A model generated the notes under the pieces. It made no database searches. It was given only the letters and a program-made list of their open reading frames with translations, and was not told where the DNA came from. From NCBI GenBank assembly GCA_003117195.1, contig BDSI01000101.1:124001-188000 (forward strand): a stretch of 64,000 bases of DNA, written 5' to 3'. This document shows, piece by piece, positions 58,136 to 64,000 of the stretch. The stretch comes from Eudorina sp. 2006-703-Eu-15. Its lineage: Eukaryota; Chlorophyta; Chlorophyceae; Chlamydomonadales; Volvocaceae. A program made the translations under genes and the position numbers. Positions within the stretch are counted from its first letter, which is position 1. Each line of letters opens with the position of its first letter.

Positions 58136-58483
58136 CACGGGATGGCGCTTCTCAGTATTACCCAGTTGTGGAACCACCTTGCACAACACTCTGATGCAGC
58201 ACGGCATGCTGCGGCTGGTGACGACTTGGGGACATGGCGTACGGACTCCCCACGCCTTTGCCTAGCCGAACCTGGATGCCAGCGGACCCAGACCCATATG
58301 CAGTGTGCAGATCGGTCATCTCTGCGGACCTCGCCCTCCGCGGGGCCCTTGTCATAATGCAGTGCAACGTAACACAATATGCATCAACAGCTTTGTAGCA
58401 GGATGAGCACCAACAGCACACCAGCAACACCTTCGTATGTCACATGGGGAGCGGCGGCGTCGCTAGGTCCCGCATGATCTCCC
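58136..58483. other. Convergent 3' flanks of the small gene and NBS1
   Basis: About 350 bp between the two stop codons. No gene was seen, and no convincing TGTAA signal for either strand. For NBS1 the nearest minus-strand TGTAA (57770-57774) would lie inside an intron of the small gene, implying overlapping 3' ends. Confidence 0.4.
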
Positions 58484-61400
58484 CTAGCGCCTGGCTGTCC
58501 GAGTCGGCTTCTTGGAGGCCTTTTCGGCGTTCTTGAACATTTCGTCGGCTTGTCGTTTGTTGTTGATTCGCTCCTCCTCCGCCCTGCGGCGACCACATCC
58601 GGCGGTTCGGACGTCAGCATCGGCGTTAACACAGCGTCATCAGACAGGGACTTAGTTGCATTCGCGCATGCGGCCACATACGGACACCGGGCAATCGCAT
58701 TACAACAGCATCGACAGGAATACAGGACAGGACAACGCATGGCTTTGCACCCGCAGTGGTGGTCGTGGTTTTACATGACAGTTGGACGACTTATTCCACA
58801 CAGGATCCAGCAGGTCCACCAGGCGAGCAGGAGAGGAGCAGAAGCTCATGAACGATTCCCCATGAACGTCACGGCTGGTTCAGTGGCGGTTCGGTGCCAG
58901 GGGCCGAAGCGCCACGCAACTGCATGTTGGCGGCGCATGTGTGGTGCACCGGCGACGGAAAGCCGCCGTGACGTCGGCAAAAGGCACCGTACTGCCAGTC
59001 GTCCGACGTAAGTAGGCCACATGGAAGTAGGCCATCTCGGATGTAAAACAGAGGCGGCCAAGGGGCCGCCTGTCAACGCCGTTTCGGGTCAGGTGTCCCC
59101 TGTCCCCCACCTGAGGATCATTGCCCTGGCAGCAGCGCAGCTTCAGTGTGTCTAATGTCCAGTGCCCCCACCTGAGGAAGGCCTCCATGTCGTCCATCCG
59201 CTGGAAGTTGTCCACCAGGAACACGGGCAGCGGCTTGGGGGCGGCCACCGGCAGCTGCGCGCCCTGCTTCCGGAATTGCTTGAAGTCCGGCAGCTCAGCC
59301 TCCACCATGCCCCAGCTGTATGCACCGCCGCCGCCGCCGCTGCTGGCCGCGCCAGCGGTGCCGGCGCTGGGGCCGCTGACGAGCGGCTCCGCACTGCCGC
59401 TGCGGCACCGCGGAGGCAGCTGCTGTTCAGGGGTGGGCGCGAAGAGGTCCGTCTCCAGGACCACCTGCGCCGAGGCGTCCAGCAGCTCGGGGACTGGCGG
59501 CTCCTCCGCCTTGACTTTGCCGCCCAACAACAACACCTGGTCGTCAACGTCCCCACCGCCCTTGGCCGCTGACTTCTTGCCCCTGCCTTTGGCCGCGGGG
59601 ACGGGGCCGGGCCCCAACGACAGTGGCGGCTCCGCCTTCACTGTCGCAGCAGCGGGCGGTGCCGCGGCCCGCAGCCCCACGCTGCCCCGGCGGGCGTTAC
59701 GTCCGGACGGATGCTGCGTCATCCATGGGGCCTCATCAACTGGCTCATGCTTCGCTGGACACCGTGATGGTGGGGCCGGGGAAGGCGACGGGTTCGTGGC
59801 TGCTGCTGCTGCGGCTGCCGCTGCTGTGCGGCTAAACGGGTTAGACGCGGGTGGTTGCGAGACAGCGGCCGCAGTGCCGTTTCTGGTCCCGGCAACGGTT
59901 GCGGCAGCCGTAGCCAGTCGCCGCCGTTTCGGGGCCGGCGCGTCCTCGTGCACGCCGTTCGCCTCGGCATGCTGCTCCGGTTGCTGTCCCTCCGGCGGCG
60001 CCATGGCGGCGCTGACGGTCGTTGGGGGAGCCAAGTCTGGAGGGGTCGGCGAGGAGGGGACCCAGAGCAACAGGTGGAGCGCAGGGAGCACGACGGGGTG
60101 AAGAGATTGGGTTGATTACTCGCGCCAGGAAGCGTGCTACAACGCGCGGCCGCCTTGCCAAGCTGGTTGGGGTGTGCGGACCGTTGACATTATATGTATG
60201 TTGTTCGAATAGATGCGGATTTCTGCGGGCAGGAATGTAAACCAAACCGCACCGCATGAAGCCCAGGCGCAGCGCTACTGCTGACGATGTGCAGGTGCCC
60301 CAAAAGGACCACATCCAATCCCTGCGAAAACACCAGCCCCTGCCATAGGGGACCGCCACGATGTCGTCGCTCTTGCTCTCGATCGTCGACTGGGGCCCAC
60401 CCGTGTCAGGCCCCACGTATGGGCACACATGTCGACAGCGCATCCGGGCGATGAGAGCAGCCCCAACCACCACAGGCTGCTGCCACCTCCCCGCCAGCAG
60501 CCTCACAGAAGCCGGGCAGGAGGCCCGGGCCTCTCCATAACGCAAATCTTGCGCCGTACATCCACTATCGTACGTCCCAGTCGTTTTCCGCGAACCCCTT
60601 CCTTTCTCTGGGGCCCTTTAGAAATTACCTTCTGGACGTCGGGTCACCACCATCCAGCCCTCGGGGCCCTGAGCAGCCGCCGCATCAGCGGGGTGCGGGG
60701 CGCTGGTGTCCATGGCTTCCGGAGCTTGGGCGGGTGCCTGCGGTCAGGAACATGAGGGCGCAAGGGGTACCACGATGGCGGACGCATGCCGTCCCCCGTA
60801 TTACGGCGAAAGGACCAACTCGGTGTAATCGGTCTTGAGCAGTCCGCCTTGTCGGGTCCTGGGGCTTCAACTGTATCTGGCCTGTACCACTGAGTGAGCT
60901 GTAGTACATCCGTGCCGTCTGCGTCATGGCGCACAGGCGCATCTTCACAAGGGCACCTGGCCCAACGCCACACAGCGGTCCAGAACCCGCCCCGCTGCTT
61001 ACCTCCCCGGATTCGGGTGGGAGGTACTACGCCTGGCAGCGCAGCCGTTTTTCCCAACAGTTATTACTCTGAACATAGCAACACTCCCACATAAACACTA
61101 TGGATCGGCGTCTACATGGCCGAACTGACTTGAGGTAGATCGTGTTCGTTTCGATTCTAAACTTCCAGTCAATGGAAGGTCACGGTCAAGTGGACGTCGT
61201 CATATTGCTGGAGTTCCTAATGCAGTTCACTCTCCATCGGACCCTAGATCACCAATTTCCTATAGCCCCCGGAGTCACGCTTCCTCACATTCCTTGCATG
61301 TCACACCCTCCGCCCTCCACCTTCCCGGCCGCCAACGTCCCCATTACCGGGTGCCTGCGACCTTTGCTGCCCCCGCACCTCACCACCCACCTGCCCCTGC

Positions 61401-63930
61401 ACAGCACCACCCACCTGTCTCTGCACATGCACCCCGGGTCGCTGTTCAACTGCTCCCCCGCCCTGGGCTCCGTCGTCGCCGTCGTCGTCCTCATCCGCCG
61501 CCTGCGTCACGTCCGAGTCCGCCTGATCCCACGACATCGCAGGCTGCTGGGCCGAGCCGTCACCTGGCCGCGATGATCTCCTCAGCACCAGCTGCCGTAC
61601 ATCGTCCGGGCCCAGCGCCAGAATGCCCATCTGCGGCCACCAGCCCCACCGAATCCTGTCACTCAGCACAAACCAGTCACCCAGGTGCAAACACTGTTGC
61701 GCAACGTGCCGCGGCGGCGACGCAGGCCGCGCGCGCGATAAGCGCCAATATCACACACAGTTCGCACAGTATCTACGGCCTGTGTGTTTCGGGCAGGTTT
61801 CTTGTTAAACACCCAGTTCGCACTATCTTCAGGGTTGAGCATGAGCCGCGCGCGTGTCGAGGGTGAGCTCGTTCCGCTCAGCACAGCGCACCACGTACCA
61901 ACAGCTGCTCCGTGCTCAACGCGTCCCGGCAGCTGCCGCCGCCCTCTGACTGCTCCGCCAAGATCACATCCGCAGCGCCCGATGGCCCGTCCCCCGGGCT
62001 GTGCGCAACGCGCCCCCCCAGCTCCCTCAGTAGCGCCTCCAGCCCCGAATCCTGCAGACCATGTCCCCCGGGGCGGGGCCAAGGAGGGGGTCGATGCCGC
62101 TCTGTTGCAAGGCAGTGTGGTAGGCTTCCGACCCCATGCATCGTCGCACATCCCATAAGCTTCAATGCAGGGTTTGCACGGGAACAATGCACCCGTGGGG
62201 CAGCCATGCCGCAGCAGCGCAGTGCCAGAGGATGGCGCATGGAGCTGCCCTTAAGTGCTGCCACGTCCCGAGCTCAACCAAACACAGCCCCCCACCTGCC
62301 AAGCGCTGCTGTAGCCGAAGGTAAAGCCGGCGAGGAGGCCTTGGTGCCCGACGGGGCCCTTGAGGGGCACCCGAGTCGGCGGCAGTGAGGGGCCCAGGTG
62401 CAGCTCCGCCACGTCGGGCGGGCGCGGCAGCGGACCCACCATCAGCCCCGCCGAGGCGATACCTGAGAGCCTAAGGTGCATCAGGGTGGGGGCAGCGCGA
62501 GCAGTGGGGGCGCTTCCGTGACAGGGCAGACAGACGGCCGGTCGCTGTCACCAACGGTCCCCCACGCTACGAATCTACTACGGGGTTACCCCCTTATGGC
62601 GCCACGTGCCTTAAACGCCGGCACTGCGCACCGGGTCATCGTTGTAACACGAATCCCGGATCCTCACCAGCCGAGTCCCGTGAACGGGATGCCGCGCATC
62701 GTTCCCTGTATGATTGCGGACCAGACGGGGTCCCCTGGGTCGTACAAGACATGCGTGGTGCTCTCGTCGCAGCGGTGCACCACCGCCGCACCTGCAGGCC
62801 GGGGCGTTCGGAGGACGCACGCACGGGATCCTCCCATCAAATTACAGATGGCAGAAACTGGAAAGAGGACCATGTCACATTCCTGACGGATTGACAGCTG
62901 CACAACAGCGCGCGGGGCCATAAGACCACGAGCCCCAACCCCTTGTAGGCTTCTGGGCCTGCTGCCTTCTGCGCGCTCATGCTTTGGAAATGCCGGTCCC
63001 CATCTGCCTGTGTGTGTGCTACGGCTGCGATGGACACGCCACGAACGTCAGGCACCAGCGCAACCCCCCTGCGCTCCCTCGCCGTGGTGCCATGGGAGCG
63101 GCGACCCACCTGCCGCAGCCGCCACTGCCCGCACGCGAGCCAGCTGTTGGTGGGCCGGGTGCACCGCCAGCACCACAGGGACCTGCTCGACACTGGGAAT
63201 GACGAATCGGGCCGGACAGAGCAGGGAAGGTGTTAGGCACAGGGATCCTCGCCCCGCGCGCCTTCCCGAGAGACAATGCTCACACAGCCCGTCCAGACGT
63301 TCGCCTGCCCCGACCAAGCAACATGATACACTGGCGCTCAATTAACCCCTCGCGGGCTGCTGAGGATTGTCTCACACGAGAACGGCTTTGGGCGCCAGCT
63401 GCACGACGTCGCCAGCTTTCAGCTCCTGGCTGCCGCCCAATGCCATCTTCTGCCCATTGACGGAGGTGCCGAAACGGCTCCTATCTGTTGCCCAAGCAGA
63501 GTTCGGGGCACGCGTAGGCTCAAGGCAGGGTCACGGCAGGTTGCCCCCGGATGCAGAAATGGTGAGCTGAAAACAGGGGTAAGGAACACTCGGGCTGAAT
63601 GCAGCCACATGGCCACAGCCTGGCCAGCTGGATAACCGGGCTAACTGTCAAGACCCCAACGACCTGCGCGGGAAACTTACGACTGGGCGACCAACCTGTG
63701 ATCACCAAGCAACTTGATGGACAGCCATCCTTATCGTCGGACTTTAACCAAAGGACTGCATGGATTTTGCTGACGCTCTTCTCGGGAACGACGATGTCTG
63801 GTCTGGTGTCTGCTTTCGCGGGCGGGCGACCAACTGTCACCTCCCGGGGTTTATCTGAATCTCCACACGTAATGACATGGATTTCGGGTTGCTGATGCCC
63901 TCCAATCTCAACACGGACGGCCCACACCAT
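58484..63930 (-). CDS. NBS1: NBS1/nibrin, MRE11-RAD50-NBS1 complex subunit, 10 exons
   Basis: The DNA double-strand-break sensor subunit that binds MRE11 and recruits ATM. Exons in transcript order: 63930-63696, 63484-63376, 63192-63110, 62791-62668, 62470-62296, 62051-61899, 61630-61415, 60737-60629, 60036-59172 and 58583-58484. They give 722 residues (human 754) with all phases closed. FHA domain: VGRPPAKADTRPD, SVSKIHAVLW and DRSRFGTSVNGQKMALGG. BRCT1: VPVVLAVHPAHQQLARVRA and DESTTHVLYDPGDPVW. BRCT2: GLLAGFTFGYSSAWQDSGLE and LRELGGRVAHS. A long disordered Ala/Pro-rich region carries a basic KRRRL patch. The C terminus has LPDFKQFRKQ, like the MRE11-binding NFKxF of plant NBS1, and MEAFLRAEEERINNKRQADE with EMFKNAEKASKK, matching the ATM-binding end. 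The donor of the 61.4-61.6 kb exon could instead be at 61391 (8 more residues). The symbol rests on domain order and the C-terminal motifs. Confidence 0.88.
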
Positions 63931-64000
63931 CGCCTCGACAGCCCAGATAAATTTTTCCGTAGCTAAGATTTTAAACACCACGCATAACACATTCAGGACA
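63931..64000. other. NBS1 5' UTR or promoter, cut by the window edge
   Basis: Seventy bases upstream of the NBS1 start. An in-frame ATG lies further out (63988-63990), but its translation (MLCVVFKILATEKFI) is unlike the nibrin N terminus. The start at MVWAVRVE matches the family better. Confidence 0.4.

Noticed and set aside
59111..60004. A stand-alone gene starting MAPPEGQQ
   Set aside because: First read as its own gene. The exon joins in phase to 60629-60737 upstream and 58484-58583 downstream, and the joined C terminus matches plant NBS1.
59121..60101. 326-codon plus-strand frame
   Set aside because: Antisense to the large NBS1 exon, whose minus-strand frame carries the conserved DFKQFRK and MEAFLR segments.
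60240..60540. A possible NBS1 exon with PVVVGAALIARM
   Set aside because: It does not fit the codon phase of its neighbours, which join directly in phase without it. It is treated as intron.

Overview
This window is nuclear DNA from a green alga of the volvocine type (Chlamydomonas, Gonium or Volvox kin). Coding exons are GC-rich and cut by many short GT-AG introns. TGTAA-type poly(A) signals follow several genes. The proteins are plant-like (HAC acetyltransferase, CPP1/DUF3353, plant-type NBS1), and there are long runs of Ala, Gly and Gln. The exact genus is an inference. No prokaryotic operon, CRISPR array, rRNA or tRNA was seen.

I rebuilt the genes by hand from exon protein similarity, splice dinucleotides and codon phase. 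In seven models every junction keeps phase and the total length divides by three: UPF0301, HAC, CPP1, eIF3b, HOP, the small membrane protein and NBS1.

Layout: 1-3.3 kb is repeat debris, with a 105-bp copy of a kinase exon and a LINE 3' tail. 3.36-5.88 kb (-) is a TKL-like protein kinase with a LINE tail in one intron. 5.9-9.1 kb is a gene-poor stretch with tandem repeats and a perfect hairpin. 9.14-12.31 kb (+) is a UPF0301/AlgH-family protein. 13.1-15.1 kb (-) is a decayed L1-like retrotransposon. 17.03-25.15 kb (+) is a CBP/p300-type (HAC) histone acetyltransferase in 20 exons. 26.75-29.23 kb (-) is a CPP1/DUF3353 plastid chaperone-like protein. 29.96-35.36 kb (-) is eIF3 subunit b. About 35.9-44.98 kb (+) is a giant polo-like kinase. 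45.65-48.78 kb (+) is a PP2C phosphatase. 51.35-57.01 kb (-) is the HSP70/HSP90 co-chaperone HOP/STI1. 57.36-58.14 kb (+) is a small one-helix membrane protein. 58.48-63.93 kb (-) is NBS1/nibrin.

The genes are a euchromatic housekeeping and regulatory mix: chromatin and DNA repair (HAC, NBS1), mitosis and signalling (PLK, PP2C, TKL kinase), translation (eIF3b), proteostasis (HOP) and plastid biology (CPP1). They do not form one pathway. The most useful local signals are a perfect three-unit heat-shock element between HOP and the small membrane-protein gene, a 6.9-kb open PLK exon, a GC-AG intron and 25-unit repeat in HAC, a 25-bp micro-exon in CPP1, and a dispersed LINE 3'-tail family. I did not find a clearly new multi-gene system; the novelty lies in gene architecture and promoter signals.
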